Both the position numbers and the translations under genes were made by a program. From Actinoallomurus purpureus (GTDB lineage Bacteria > Actinomycetota > Actinomycetes > Streptosporangiales > Streptosporangiaceae): DNA of 64,000 bases. Shown piece by piece: positions 16,721 through 26,358 of this stretch. Under the pieces are notes generated by a model. That model was not told the DNA's origin and did not search any database. It saw only the letters and a program-made list of their open reading frames with translations. Positions within the stretch are counted from its first letter, which is position 1; each line of letters begins with the position of its first letter. Where the stretch lies: contig NZ_JAMXMY010000014.1 in the NCBI RefSeq assembly GCF_024055795.1, positions 124,001 through 188,000 of the forward strand, written 5' to 3'.

Positions 16721-16988
16721 GTATATTGTCAATGGTCGCCTCGCGGATCGAGGCCGAACTCGAGCGGATCCGGTCCCGCGAGGAGCGGACGCCGCCGCCT
16801 GGGCCGCCGCCCCGGATCACTGTCGCAGACCCGACCTGACCAGCCGCAGCGCGGCCGCGCGACCACAGAATTCAAACAGTTGCTTGACGGCCCGCGCCGC
16901 CGTCCATAAGGTAAAGCGAGCGTTTGAATTACTAACGGCGCACGACGACGGATCTCGGATCCTGAGAACCAACCTGGAGGAACACGAC

Positions 16989-17639
16989 ATGAAGCTGCTC
17001 AGCTGGAAGTCGATCACCGCCGCGACCGCGGTTGCTGTCGTGGGTGGTCTTTCCATCGCCGCTGTGCCGTCACAGGCCGCAAGCCCCGTCCACAGGAGCG
17101 CGGCGGTCCACAGCAGTACGGCGGTCCCGGACCTGACTCCTCGCCAGCTGGCGGAGCTGCCGCTCACGAACCGCCACCTCACCAAGCACGAGAAGCGCAA
17201 TCTCGCGGTCGTCCTGCGCGATTACTACGTGGCGGAGGGTAGCCACATCGACGTCCCGACGTTCGTCAACAGCTTCACCAAGGACGGCGTCTTCAACGAC
17301 ATGGTCGGCGGCCAGGCCTATCGGGGGAAGGCGCTTGGCACCGTTCTGCCCTACATGAAGGGCCTCTTCTCCAATGTTCACCGTGACCTCAAGCGCATCA
17401 CCGTGAACGGCGACGTGGTCAGCATCGAGCTGTCGATCCAGGGCACGTTCGATGGGGAACTCCAGTCGCCGGCGGGCGTCATCAAGGGGAACGGCCACAA
17501 GGTCGACGCGCCGACTGCCGACTTCTGGTACCTGCACAACGGCAAGGTCGAGAAGTTCGACTGCTTCGTCGGGTACTCGAAGATGTACTCCGACATGGGC
17601 GTGAACTTCGACTGGGCCTCCGCGGTCAACAAGCACTGA
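16989..17639 (+). CDS. secreted NTF2/SnoaL-like protein
   Basis: The ATG at 16989 has GGAGG 8 nt upstream. The first 31 residues are a signal peptide (Lys start, TAATAVAVVGGLSIAAVP, cleavage near SQA-A). The mature part has an NTF2-like alpha-beta pattern: VVLRDYYVAEGSHIDVPTFV, FTKDGVFNDMVGG and a long C-terminal sheet. It is 216 residues, slightly long for SnoaL because of the leader. Exported; the ligand is unknown. A hairpin follows its stop. Confidence 0.75.
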   Translation: MKLLSWKSITAATAVAVVGGLSIAAVPSQAASPVHRSAAVHSSTAVPDLTPRQLAELPLTNRHLTKHEKRNLAVVLRDYYVAEGSHIDVPTFVNSFTKDGVFNDMVGGQAYRGKALGTVLPYMKGLFSNVHRDLKRITVNGDVVSIELSIQGTFDGELQSPAGVIKGNGHKVDAPTADFWYLHNGKVEKFDCFVGYSKMYSDMGVNFDWASAVNKH

Positions 17640-17649
17640 GCCTTTCCCC

Positions 17650-17690
17650 GGCGGGTGATGCCCGGCACTACCGGCCGCGCATCACCCGCC
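17650..17690 (+). terminator. hairpin terminator
   Basis: GGCGGGTGATGC and GCATCACCCGCC form a perfect 12-bp stem around a 17-nt loop, 11 bp behind the NTF2-like gene. No T-run. Confidence 0.65.
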
Positions 17691-17797
17691 AAGGCGTGGC
17701 TGCCGGCACGCCGGCGTACACCGGGCCGTGCCGGGCGCGGTGGGCGCTAGAGAACGTTGACTTGATTGCGCAACCAACCACTGAGGAGCGCACGGGC

Positions 17798-18730
17798 ATG
17801 ACGACCCGCCTCGGAATCGGTCTCCCGCAGAATCGGCAGTACAACCTCGGCAAGGACGTGCCCGATGTGGCACGCGCCGCCGAGGACATCGGATACGACA
17901 GCCTCTGGGTGTACGAACGGGCCCTGTTCCCGGAACCCCAGACCCAGCCCCCGTACGGCGTCCCGGGCCTGCCCTGGCCCGACGCCTACCGGGGCGTGGC
18001 CGAGCCGCTGGTCACACTGACGCTCGCGGCGGCGGCCACCGAGCGGGTCGAGCTGGGCACCGCCGTACTGGTGGCGCCGCTGCACATCCCCTTCCAGCTG
18101 GCCAAGTCCCTGGCGACTCTGGACGCGGCGAGCGGCGGCCGGGTGGTCGCGGGCCTCGGCACCGGCTGGTCCCTCGACGAGTACGCGGCCCAAGGGGTCC
18201 GCCCGTTCGAGGAGCGCGGCAAAGTCATGGACGAGGTGTTCGAGGTGTGCCGGGCGGTGTGGGGCCCGGACCCGGTGGTCTACGAGGATGGCCGGATCAC
18301 GAGGATCGCCTCGGCCGTGGTCGGGCCGAAGCCGGTCCGGCCGATCCCGATCCTGGTGCCGGCCAACACCCCGCGGGCGATGCGCCGGCTCGTCGACCAC
18401 GCCGACGGCTGGCTGCCGTACGCCGACGGTTCCGATCAGGTGGCCGCTCGCTGGCGCCAGTTGCAGGATCTCGCCGCCGAGCGGGGCCGCACCCGGCCGC
18501 TGCGGACGGTGGTGCGCGTGAACCCGGACTACACCGCCAAACGGTACGAGGGGCCGGACCGCCGGCCCTTCCAGGGTGACGTCGAGCAGATCGTCACCGA
18601 TCTGATGGCGTACGCCGAGATCGGTCTCGACGAGTTCCTGGTCGACCTCTCGTGGGCCGCGCGGGATGCGCGGGAACTGAAGGACGTGGCCGCCGAGGTG
18701 TACTCGGCGGCCCGTGCGGCCGGTTTCTGA
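17798..18730 (+). CDS. LLM-class F420-dependent oxidoreductase
   Basis: The ATG at 17798 follows GAGGAG by 10 nt. The 310-residue protein is a luciferase-like TIM barrel: LGIGLPQNRQYNLGKDVPD, IGYDSLWVYER, LGTAVLVAPLHIPFQLAKSL and GRVVAGLGTGWSLDEY. The length and the GTGWS block fit F420-using monooxygenases or reductases of actinomycetes. The C-terminal helices contain the usual DEFLVDLSW segment. The substrate is not evident. The gene stands alone and ends close to the convergent nuclease gene. Confidence 0.88.
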   Translation: MTTRLGIGLPQNRQYNLGKDVPDVARAAEDIGYDSLWVYERALFPEPQTQPPYGVPGLPWPDAYRGVAEPLVTLTLAAAATERVELGTAVLVAPLHIPFQLAKSLATLDAASGGRVVAGLGTGWSLDEYAAQGVRPFEERGKVMDEVFEVCRAVWGPDPVVYEDGRITRIASAVVGPKPVRPIPILVPANTPRAMRRLVDHADGWLPYADGSDQVAARWRQLQDLAAERGRTRPLRTVVRVNPDYTAKRYEGPDRRPFQGDVEQIVTDLMAYAEIGLDEFLVDLSWAARDARELKDVAAEVYSAARAAGF

Positions 18731-18748
18731 TTTACGAGGCCGGCGTGG

Positions 18749-21211
18749 TCACGGCTTCAGTCGTACGACCTGGGGGTCGTGGTCGCTCGTCTGGTTCGTG
18801 TACTCGGCGTTGACGTGGACCACCTGGTACTGCACGCCGTGGGTACGCGGGGTCACCAGGATGTGGTCGAGTACCTCCGAGATGCCGTCGTAGACGTAGG
18901 TGTACCGCTGGTTCTTCGGAAGTGTGCCGATCAGATCGGTCAGGATCGGCCTGTCGTGTCCGCTGGTGGATCCCGTCTTCAGCGCTGCGAGCGCGGGGCT
19001 GAACTGGTAGTCGTTCAGGTCACCGAGCACGACCACGTCGGCCTTCTTGTCCACCTTCAGGATCCGCTGGACGAAGGCGTGGACCTCCGTCGCCTGCGCC
19101 GCGCGCTGCACCGCCGACGACTGCGCCGGGTGCTGGTAGCGGCCGTCCGCGTTCTGGTCGCCGAGCTTGGAGGCGAAGTGATTCGCGACGACGAACACCG
19201 GCTTGTTCCGGAACCGGAACTCGCCTGCGAGCGGCTTGCGGCTGGAGTCCCAGGCCGTATTGGCCGGGTCGATCCGGCCCGGCGACAGGGTGAGGGCCGG
19301 CTTGCCCTTGAGCTTCTCGACGGACGTCGGGGTGGTCGAGCGGTCGACCGACGAGGCGCCCCGGTCGACGAAGGACACGCGCGCCGGGTTGAACAGGAAC
19401 ACCACCCGGATGTTGCCGCCCGGCTGACCGCCGTCCTTGTCGTTGACCGGGTCGATCTCGCGCCAGTCGTACTTCGGGCCGCCCGCCGCGACGATCGCCG
19501 CGGTCAGCTTGGTCAGCGTCTGGTCGGCCGCGACCACGCCGTCGTCGGTGGCGCCGGTGTTGTCCTGTACTTCCTCGAGCGCGACGATGTCGGGCTTGGC
19601 GAGGTTGGTCACGACTCCCTGGGCGAGCCGCGTGTACTTCGTGGCGGAGTCGCCGGGCGCGAGGTTCTCGACGTTGTACGTCGCGACCGCGAGCTGCCTG
19701 CGGCTCTGCGGCGTGGCGACGACGGGCGGCAGGTTCTTGTGCTGCACCGCGCCGACCTGCGTCGCGGCGATCGTGTAGCCGCCGAACTGGGAGTAGTCGA
19801 CCGGGCCCGCCGTCGCGCCCTGGAGGACGTCGCCGACCGAGACGCCGGGGTTGCTGCCGTCCGCTGGCACGACCTCGATACGGCCGGAGGGCACGGCGTT
19901 CTCGGCGAGGAGTTCCGTGCCACCGCGGTACGTCGTCGTCTGCGCCGGCTTGGTGGTGACGAACTGCTCACCGTAGCTGTTGGACGGGCCGACTACCCGG
20001 GCGTCGTCGACCTCCACCCGCATGCCCTCGCGCGACTCCCAGAAGTCGAGGGCCGAGCGGGCCGGGTCGATCGGCGTCGCCTCGATGTTGGCCCCGCCGA
20101 GGTCCGGGGCGTACGTGCCGGGGACCGTGTCCGGCGTGATGACCTCGGCCGCCGGCAACGCGTTGCCGTGGGAGAGCACGGACGCGGTGGAGCCGCTGAT
20201 CTCGGTCACCGACAGGTTGGAGGTCTTCTGGACCGTGTCGCCGCTGGACAGCGGGTAGTAGTCCTTGACGGTGCCCGACACGAGCACGGAGTCGCCCACC
20301 GCCACGCCCGGCGAGGAACTGTAGACGAAGACGCCCTCGCTGGTGGCCGGGCTCGCGTCCGGCGCCGGGTCCTGGATCCAGTAGCCCTTGCTGCTGCCCG
20401 CCGACCGGATCGCGGTGACGATGCCGGGCACGTTGGTGACGTGCTCGCTGTCGTGCGGCGAGAGCCAGTCGGCACCCTGGATGTCGTGGATGCGGAGCGG
20501 ACCGGGCTCACCGCCCCCGCCACCGCCGCCTCCGCTCCCCGCGTTCGCGGCGCCGGGCGTCGGGTCGCCGGCGCCGAAGTCGGCGGAGTTGTCGTCGCTG
20601 TCCGGCTTGCCGCTTCGTTGTACGGAGGCGGTGTTGGACGCACCCGCCGCCGGTGCCGTTTCGTTGAACGCCGCGGTGCCGAAGCCGACGAGGTCGACCG
20701 AGGAGCTCTGGCACGCCGCCGAGTCCGCGCACGTCAGCGCCGCGGTGCCGTGGACCAGGGCGATCGTGCCGGCGGTGGCGGACATCGGGATGTTCCCGGT
20801 GGCCTGCGTCGCCGGCAGCGCCTGCGTACCGCCCGCGCCCTTCGCCTCACCGACGAGGTAAAAGCCGCCCGGCGCGATCGAGCCGCTCAGTGGGGTGACC
20901 TGCCAGGTGCCGGTCGCGCCACCGGAGTGGTACTGGACCGACCAGCCGTCCAGGCTGACGGCCGCGTCGCTCCGGTTGGCGAGCTCGACGAAGTCGTTGG
21001 TGTAGGTGGCGCCGGAGTTCCCCCCGCCGCCGTACACCTCATTGACCACTACGGATGTCGCCGGTGTGGCGGACGCCGGTGAGTCGCCGCCGGCGACCAG
21101 GGTGGCGAGCGCCAGGCCGCAGACGGCGACCCCCGCGGTCGCCCTCGTAAGCCCGGACAAGACGTGGGCGCGCAATAGATCCTCCGATGACCGTTTTGTG
21201 TCGGCCACCAT
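18749..21211 (-). CDS. large secreted ExeM/NucH-type nuclease with lamin-tail domain
   Basis: From the ATG at 21211 the protein has about 820 residues. An upstream GTG (21340) adds 43 unlikely residues, and neither start has a clear ribosome site. A signal peptide (GVAVCGLALATLVAGGDSPA) is followed by a lamin-tail domain (VVVNEVYGGGGNSGATYTND), a Gly-rich linker, an OB-fold region (residues about 240-440) and an endonuclease/exonuclease/phosphatase domain. The latter shows TYNVENL, ALEEVQDN, VVLGDLND and SDHDPQV, the metal and catalytic blocks. It likely degrades extracellular DNA for phosphate. Two 3' pieces of the gene are duplicated at 15421-15731. Confidence 0.88.
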   Translation of the reverse strand: MVADTKRSSEDLLRAHVLSGLTRATAGVAVCGLALATLVAGGDSPASATPATSVVVNEVYGGGGNSGATYTNDFVELANRSDAAVSLDGWSVQYHSGGATGTWQVTPLSGSIAPGGFYLVGEAKGAGGTQALPATQATGNIPMSATAGTIALVHGTAALTCADSAACQSSSVDLVGFGTAAFNETAPAAGASNTASVQRSGKPDSDDNSADFGAGDPTPGAANAGSGGGGGGGGEPGPLRIHDIQGADWLSPHDSEHVTNVPGIVTAIRSAGSSKGYWIQDPAPDASPATSEGVFVYSSSPGVAVGDSVLVSGTVKDYYPLSSGDTVQKTSNLSVTEISGSTASVLSHGNALPAAEVITPDTVPGTYAPDLGGANIEATPIDPARSALDFWESREGMRVEVDDARVVGPSNSYGEQFVTTKPAQTTTYRGGTELLAENAVPSGRIEVVPADGSNPGVSVGDVLQGATAGPVDYSQFGGYTIAATQVGAVQHKNLPPVVATPQSRRQLAVATYNVENLAPGDSATKYTRLAQGVVTNLAKPDIVALEEVQDNTGATDDGVVAADQTLTKLTAAIVAAGGPKYDWREIDPVNDKDGGQPGGNIRVVFLFNPARVSFVDRGASSVDRSTTPTSVEKLKGKPALTLSPGRIDPANTAWDSSRKPLAGEFRFRNKPVFVVANHFASKLGDQNADGRYQHPAQSSAVQRAAQATEVHAFVQRILKVDKKADVVVLGDLNDYQFSPALAALKTGSTSGHDRPILTDLIGTLPKNQRYTYVYDGISEVLDHILVTPRTHGVQYQVVHVNAEYTNQTSDHDPQVVRLKP

Positions 21212-21861
21212 AATGGGGGTGAGACGGCCGCGATGAAATGGCGGGCGAGGGTATTTTTCGCGAACTAATCGTCGACTCTTGTCGGTGCGCACGAGCGTAG
21301 AGTCTCCGGCCGGAGAATCAGTCCGGAAATCGCCGAACACAAAGCGATCAGACGGTCACGGAAACGTTCGGTGGTGACTGATTCCACCAAATCGACGTCA
21401 CGGGAATCGGTAGGTTCTGCCAGCTCGGCCACGGACCCGACGGTGTTCCTCCAGCAGCGGCGCCAGGGCGGCGACGGTGTCGGCCCGGCCGAGGCGCGGT
21501 AGATGGTCGCCGACGATGAGCGGGCTCGGGACCGGTCCCGCAACGGAGACTCGAGTCGCCGTATCGACGTGGCGGTCGCATGTGATCATCATCACGGCGC
21601 GCCGCCGCGTGACACGGCGTTCGCCGTGGCGAGGGCCGGGTGGCCGTCCTGTGCGTGGGCCCGCAGACGCACGGCGATACCGGCCTTCCGGGGAGCGATG
21701 GCCGCCCGTCATCGTTGGTCGGCCCGGCTCGCGGCAGCAAGGCGAGGGGTCAGGAACCAGCCCTGGAGATGGCTCCGGTAAACCGGGAGGTCGCTGGTCG
21801 AATGGGGCTTTTGACTGCTAAATTCCGTTTGGAACGTGCCAATCAACGTTTGGGAAGATGC
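21212..21861. other. spacer between nuclease and SH3-like gene
   Basis: No recognisable gene. Frames on both strands here are Arg-rich with no good starts; one minus-strand frame (starting MMITCDRHVDTATRVSVAG, ending at 21398) is conceivable but has no family. AT-rich DNA at 21790-21850 probably holds the promoter of the SH3-like gene. Confidence 0.35.
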
Positions 21862-22218
21862 ATGAACAAGTACGGAAAGAGCGCCGTGACGGCGGTCGTC
21901 GCCGGCATGGTCGCTCTCGGTGGAGTGGTTGCCACAGCCTCCGCCGCAAGCGCTGCGGGATCCTCTGCCTGCACCGTCAACATCCGCAACGCCACGTACA
22001 AGACGACCACCGCGGTCCGCCTGCGCAAGGGACCCAGCACCTCCTACACCTCCCTGGGTCTCCTCTCCACCGGGACCAGGTTCTACGGCACGTGCAATTA
22101 CGACCCGTCGTACGGCATCGGTGTCAGCGACAAGGTCTGGACCTACGGGAAGGTGACCAGTGGGGCCAACTCCGGTAAGTGGGGGTGGGTCTTCTCCTCT
22201 TACCTGAGAAAGGTCTGA
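21862..22218 (+). CDS. small secreted SH3-like protein
   Basis: The 118-residue protein has a signal peptide (AVTAVVAGMVALGGVVATAS, cleavage near AAS-AAG). The mature domain looks like a bacterial SH3 fold: NATYKTTTAVRLRKGPSTSY, LLSTGTRFYGTC and KWGWVFSSYLRKV. Two Cys may form a disulfide. Such proteins bind cell wall or act extracellularly. It is followed directly by a strong terminator. Confidence 0.8.
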   Translation: MNKYGKSAVTAVVAGMVALGGVVATASAASAAGSSACTVNIRNATYKTTTAVRLRKGPSTSYTSLGLLSTGTRFYGTCNYDPSYGIGVSDKVWTYGKVTSGANSGKWGWVFSSYLRKV

Positions 22219-22239
22219 TCCGCTCATCGTCTCTCAAGG

Positions 22240-22277
22240 GACCCCGGCAGTCGGCGATTCGTCTGACTGCCGGGGTC
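22240..22277 (+). terminator. strong hairpin terminator
   Basis: GACCCCGGCAGTC and GACTGCCGGGGTC form a perfect 13-bp stem with a 12-nt loop, then GCCTTTG. It lies 22 bp behind the SH3-like gene. Confidence 0.8.
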
Positions 22278-22281
22278 GCCT

Positions 22282-22785
22282 TTGTTCGAAGAGTCGCCCG
22301 AGCGGCTCTGCCTGTTCGCCGAACGGGTCATGGCCGCTCCGGAGAGTTTGGCCTCCGGCCGGGTCCTGCCGGGCGGGCTCGACCCGATCGCGCTCCACCC
22401 GCCCAAGGCGTTGTTCAGCGCCGCCAGGAACATCGAGGACGGCGGCTCACTGACCATCATGGCCACCGCGTTGGTCGAGACGGGCTCCCGCATGGACGAG
22501 ACCATCGCCGAGGAACTCGGCCGGCTCGCCGGCATGCGGCTCCGGCTGGACCGCGACCTGGCCCACCACCGGATCTTCCCCGCGGCGGACGTGAACGCCT
22601 CCGGTACCCAGCAGGAGCAGATCCTGCTGGGTACCGAGGAGTACGCCATCGTCTCGCGCCTTCGCGAGATCCTCAGGAGGATGGACCGGCGGCAGGCCAT
22701 CGAGGTACTGCTCGGCAAGTTGGCGGAGACCAAGACCAACAGCGAGTTCCTGCTGCAGGTGTCCAAGACGACCTCCGGTGGATGA
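22282..22785 (+). pseudogene. transcription termination factor Rho, C-terminal fragment
   Basis: Residues from about 24 match the last third of Rho: SGRVLPGGLDPIALHPPKAL, SAARNIEDGGSLTIMATALV, ETGSRMDETI, RIFPAADVNASGT and TKTNSEFLLQVSKTT. The RNA-binding domain and P-loop are absent. The first residues (FEESPERLCLFAERV) resemble the region before the lost Walker B strand, so there is also an internal deletion. The only start is a TTG inside the preceding terminator region. It cannot be an active helicase. The true rho gene must lie elsewhere. Confidence 0.85.
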
Positions 22786-22847
22786 CCGGCTCGAAGAGGC
22801 AGGTCCCTCGGCGTCTCAGGCGAAGAGCGGAATCCGGAAGCGAAGCC

Positions 22848-24641
22848 TCAGGCGGTCGGGACGCCGCAGATGCGTATGAGCTCTCCTGCTGCCCATCGGA
22901 TGGACGGGTGCTCGTCATCCTGCAGGTGAAGCAGGGAGGGGACTGCGGCTATGACGGCCTCGCGTTCCTCGCCGGGGCCGTCGGCGATGTCGGCGATGAG
23001 GAGCAGCAGGGTGTTGCGCGCCCGGTTGGTGGGGATGAGCATCCGCTCGACCAGGAACGGCACTGCGGGGGCGGCCGCTTTGACGGAATCGTGTTTGGAG
23101 ACCAGGAGCTCGTAGAGCCTCTTGACCGCAGCCTGAGCCGCGTCCTCGTCGTCGCCGGCCACCTTGGCGATCAGGCCCGGGACCTCGTATGCGGGGCCGC
23201 GATTCGACCATAGGGACGCCCAGTCGATCTCGTCGAGCCGCAGCCGTAGCCTGCGGGTCGGCCACAGTCGGTCCAGGTCGAGCCGGAGTGTCGCGGTGCC
23301 CTGGCCGGTGGTCACGAACAGCACACCGTCGGAGGCCAGGGTGACGGCCTCGATGCCGGTCCCGATCGGCAGGTCCGCGACGTCCATGGTGCGCAGGTCC
23401 CAGACTCGCGTCAGCCCGTCCGCCCAGGCGGCGGCCAGGGCCGGGCCGGTCTCCAGGCGCGCGGACGTGAGCGCGGCGACCGGTGACCTTCGCCGGGCGA
23501 ATGGCCCCCGCAACGGTTCGCCGGCGGTCGCCCAATACCGGAGCACCCCATGGGCGTCGCCGCTCACGACCGCGCGGCCGCCGTCTTCTGGCTGATAGCA
23601 GGTGACGGCCGTCACCGGCGCGCGATGCAGCGCCCGGGTCTCCGGGCCGTCTGTCGCCCAGACGTGGACACGGCCGGTGGAGTCTCCCGCGACGGCCGTC
23701 GTCCCGTCCTGGCCGGCGGCGGCCACGGTACGTCCTGGCAGTTCGGCGAGGCCGGGGATGTCGGAAATGGCCGGAACCGGCGGTGTGGCCGCCGTCGAGA
23801 TGGCCGTCCAGCGGAGCCGGTATTCGGTACTGCCCTCCCTGAAGGACGCGGGGCCGAGGTCCTCGACGGGGGACGGCACCTCGCTCGGTGCCCCGAGCTC
23901 CTTGTCCGTCCAGGTGAGGCCCAGGGTCTCCGCGACCTGGACGACGGCCTCGCGGGTCCGGCCCTGGATCACGATCGCGAAGTCGGCGCCCGGGCCCCGG
24001 CCGTGGCGGATGAGGGCGTCCGGAGCCCCGTACGACAGGGCGTCGGTGCCCATCTCCTGCCAGGGCGGCAGGCCCAGCTCCCGGTACGACGCCTGGAGCC
24101 GCTCGACGATCGCGGGGTCGCCGTCCACGACGGTTCGGCGGACCCGCAGGGTCCAGCCGAAGTGCGCGGGGAGCCGTTCCATGGCGAGTTGCAGGAAGAA
24201 CTCCGAGATGGACCGGCTCTGTACCACCCAGCCGTCATGGGTGTTGACCATGACCTTCGGGTCGGGAAGGTGCGCCTCGGAAGCGAGGTAACCCCACTGG
24301 TTGACGTACTGGTACTCGGCCATGATGACGCGGATCTCGTCACCCGGCGGATCCGCGACCGTGTCGGTCGCGGACGGCGGCCACTGGGAGTGCGTCCAGT
24401 ACAGGCGCGGCCGGAAGGCGAAGGAGTTGACGGGGGAGTCCCACCATTCCACGAGCGCCGCCGGGATGGGATGGGACTCGTCGAGCTCGTACCCCGGCGC
24501 CTCGCCTTCTCGCGTCACGAGGGGCTCGCCGCCGGGATCCTCGTATCCCCACTCGCGCTGCACCTCGTCCAGCAACTCCCAGCGCGGGCGTTCCTGGGCG
24601 AGCCGTTCGGCGAACCGTCCGTAGTCGATGATCTCCGCCAT
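22848..24641 (-). CDS. WD40-repeat protein with HEAT-like C-terminus
   Basis: The 597-residue protein has an N-terminal alpha-beta region resembling SMI1/KNR4-type proteins (residues about 1-170). WD40-like blades follow at about 300-440 (AVAGDSTGRVHVWAT, VVSGDAHGVLRYWAT, AAAWADGLTRVWDL) and helical HEAT-like repeats at 480-597 (AAQAAVKRLYELLVSKHDSV, LLHLQDDEHPSIRWAAGELI). There is no signal peptide. Modular proteins of this kind often serve as immunity or scaffolding proteins; no toxin gene is next to it. Only three blades are obvious, so the propeller may be incomplete. Confidence 0.65.
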   Translation of the reverse strand: MAEIIDYGRFAERLAQERPRWELLDEVQREWGYEDPGGEPLVTREGEAPGYELDESHPIPAALVEWWDSPVNSFAFRPRLYWTHSQWPPSATDTVADPPGDEIRVIMAEYQYVNQWGYLASEAHLPDPKVMVNTHDGWVVQSRSISEFFLQLAMERLPAHFGWTLRVRRTVVDGDPAIVERLQASYRELGLPPWQEMGTDALSYGAPDALIRHGRGPGADFAIVIQGRTREAVVQVAETLGLTWTDKELGAPSEVPSPVEDLGPASFREGSTEYRLRWTAISTAATPPVPAISDIPGLAELPGRTVAAAGQDGTTAVAGDSTGRVHVWATDGPETRALHRAPVTAVTCYQPEDGGRAVVSGDAHGVLRYWATAGEPLRGPFARRRSPVAALTSARLETGPALAAAWADGLTRVWDLRTMDVADLPIGTGIEAVTLASDGVLFVTTGQGTATLRLDLDRLWPTRRLRLRLDEIDWASLWSNRGPAYEVPGLIAKVAGDDEDAAQAAVKRLYELLVSKHDSVKAAAPAVPFLVERMLIPTNRARNTLLLLIADIADGPGEEREAVIAAVPSLLHLQDDEHPSIRWAAGELIRICGVPTA

Positions 24642-24784
24642 GCGAGCATCCTAAGAACGTTCCATAGTAAAGATCGTAAAATCGCGAACCTTCCCGGCGA
24701 GACGTTGCCCACTTGATGCGAGCCGTTCGCCTGGAGGGCAGCGGCTCCTCACCTGCGACGCGAGACCCGTTCGGGCGCCGAAGG

Positions 24785-25402
24785 CTAACCGCGCCAGGGC
24801 GGTGCCGCGTGGAAATCCGGGTGTACCTCGATCGTCGGGGCCATGGTCTGGAGGAGCCGGCGGGCGCGGGACAGCGGATGCTGGGGGAAGTGCTGGTCCC
24901 ACCACGGATCCTCAGACCAGTTGCGCGGGAGGCCGCCCTGGACCTCGGGCGCGTACGGGTGCTGGGCCCAGTACCGCATCATCTCGTCAGGGGTGCGGCC
25001 CTTTCCGTGCTCGGCCATGAAGCGGTCGAACGCCGTCGAGTCCCGCATCCCGGTCACGCCCTGTTCGACGCACAGGAACTTGAAGACCAGGCTGCGGTCG
25101 GCCCGTGGCAGGGTGAAGGACGCGATGTAGGCCACGCCGGGCCGGTCGGGCAGAGGCAGCTTGACGATCTCCTGGAACGCGGGGAGGCCGTGCAGGGTGA
25201 CCGGGTCGAGTTCGATCAGGCCTCCGCCGGAGGCGGCCGTGCGTGCCACCGTGTCGCGCCGGAGCGCGTCCAGGTCCTCCAGTGGCGCTGCGAGGTTGGG
25301 AGGGATGTCGAAGCCGTGCAGCTCGGCGATGTCGCCGTCGGAGTTCCGGTAGGCGCCGGGCTTCAGTTGCTCCCAGCCGGTCTGGTTAAAGCGAATGGAC
25401 AT
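24785..25402 (-). CDS. hypothetical protein
   Basis: The ATG at 25402 (MSIRFNQTGWEQLKPGAY) gives 205 residues. The sequence is soluble, with a beta-rich centre (VAYIASFTLPRADRSLVFKF) and an aromatic C-terminus (NWSEDPWWDQHFPQHPLSRA). Codon usage is typical of the genome. I do not recognise the family. It runs in the same direction as the WD40 gene but 143 bp away. Confidence 0.65.
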   Translation of the reverse strand: MSIRFNQTGWEQLKPGAYRNSDGDIAELHGFDIPPNLAAPLEDLDALRRDTVARTAASGGGLIELDPVTLHGLPAFQEIVKLPLPDRPGVAYIASFTLPRADRSLVFKFLCVEQGVTGMRDSTAFDRFMAEHGKGRTPDEMMRYWAQHPYAPEVQGGLPRNWSEDPWWDQHFPQHPLSRARRLLQTMAPTIEVHPDFHAAPPWRG

Positions 25403-25575
25403 GAGGCGGGAGCTTAGCCACAAAGGGACATCCGACCCTGGTCCGGACCGCCCGCCCCACGTCGGGCGGCCACCGCCGGCGCGCGACCCGACCGACCGCA
25501 ATCGCCGGCTCGCGACCTGACCGATCGGTCCCACGACACACCGTGGGACGCCCACCGCCTTCTACTCTGGTCGGC

Positions 25576-25878
25576 GTGCTGATCAGGAATGCCACCGTGG
25601 CTGACTGGCATGCCATCTGGCCGTTCTTCACCAGATCGTCGCGGCGGGTGAGACCGTTCCCCTACCCACTCGACCTCAACGAGGAGAAGGGCCGCGACAT
25701 GTGGCTTGTGCCGGCACCGGGCCGTACGGTCCTCGCTGTCGACGACACGGGCATCGTGCTCCGGACGGCGAACGTGTACGCCAACCGCTCGGGCAATGGC
25801 GCGGCGTCGTACACGATCAACGGCATCAACCGGGTGCCGGGCAAGATCCGTGACTGGCCCGCATGTCCGGTGGTGTGA
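25576..25878 (+). pseudogene. GNAT acetyltransferase, truncated
   Basis: From a GTG near 25576 the protein reads VLIRNATVADWHAIWPFF, YPLDLNEEKGRDMWLVP, GRTVLAVDDTGIVL and NVYANRSGNGA. This is the N-terminal half of a common actinobacterial GNAT. After that the sequence leaves the family and stops, so the acetyl-CoA-binding Arg/Gln-Gly-x-Gly loop is missing. A relic, or at least not an acetyltransferase. Confidence 0.7.
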
Positions 25879-25974
25879 GTAGGAGGGTCGGTCGACCCGA
25901 CCCCCCTACTCGCTCGCCGATGCCGTCGCCAGGAGCGGCCGTCTCCTGATGACAACAGGCGGTCTCATACGGTC

Positions 25975-26358
25975 TTACTTGGCCAGCTTCCAGTTGGTGC
26001 AGCTGTTGGGAACGTAACCGATCCGCACCCACTTGCCGTGGCTCTTCTTGTAGAGCGCGTTCCAGTAGTGGTCGGTGCCGTACGTCTTGCAGGTGCCCGA
26101 GAACCTGTACCCGCCGCCCTTGATGGCGTGGGGCGAGCAGGAGTGGTGCCCCTTGAGGAACATGCCGAGGATGGGGTTGCCCTTCTTCGACATGCTCGGC
26201 TTCTTGTGGATCCTGACGTTGGTCTTCGCCGTGATCGTCAGGTGGCAGTAGCTGGTCCCCGCCGTGGTGACCGGCGCGGCCGACGCGGAGCCCGCCAGCC
26301 CGAGACCGGAAATCGCGAACGCGGTGACCGCCGCGCCCGTCAACAGAACCTTCTTCAT
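25975..26358 (-). CDS. small secreted cysteine-containing protein
   Basis: The 127-residue protein begins MKKVLLTGAAVTAFAISGLG, a signal peptide cleaved near ASA-AP. The mature part is basic with five Cys (YCHLTITAKTNVRIHKKPS, HSCSPHAIKGGGYRFSGTC, VPNSCTNW). The pattern of NVRIHKKPS then GTCKTYG then WVRIGYVP resembles the SH3-like exported protein at 21862-22218. Extracellular; function unknown. Confidence 0.75.
   Translation of the reverse strand: MKKVLLTGAAVTAFAISGLGLAGSASAAPVTTAGTSYCHLTITAKTNVRIHKKPSMSKKGNPILGMFLKGHHSCSPHAIKGGGYRFSGTCKTYGTDHYWNALYKKSHGKWVRIGYVPNSCTNWKLAK

Noticed and set aside
18779..21082. 767-codon open frame on the plus strand
   Set aside because: Antisense to the secreted nuclease; Arg/Val/Gly-rich, no recognisable domain, typical of high-GC mirror frames.
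24301..24624. Plus-strand frame of 107 codons
   Set aside because: Antisense to the WD40-repeat gene; no start signal.
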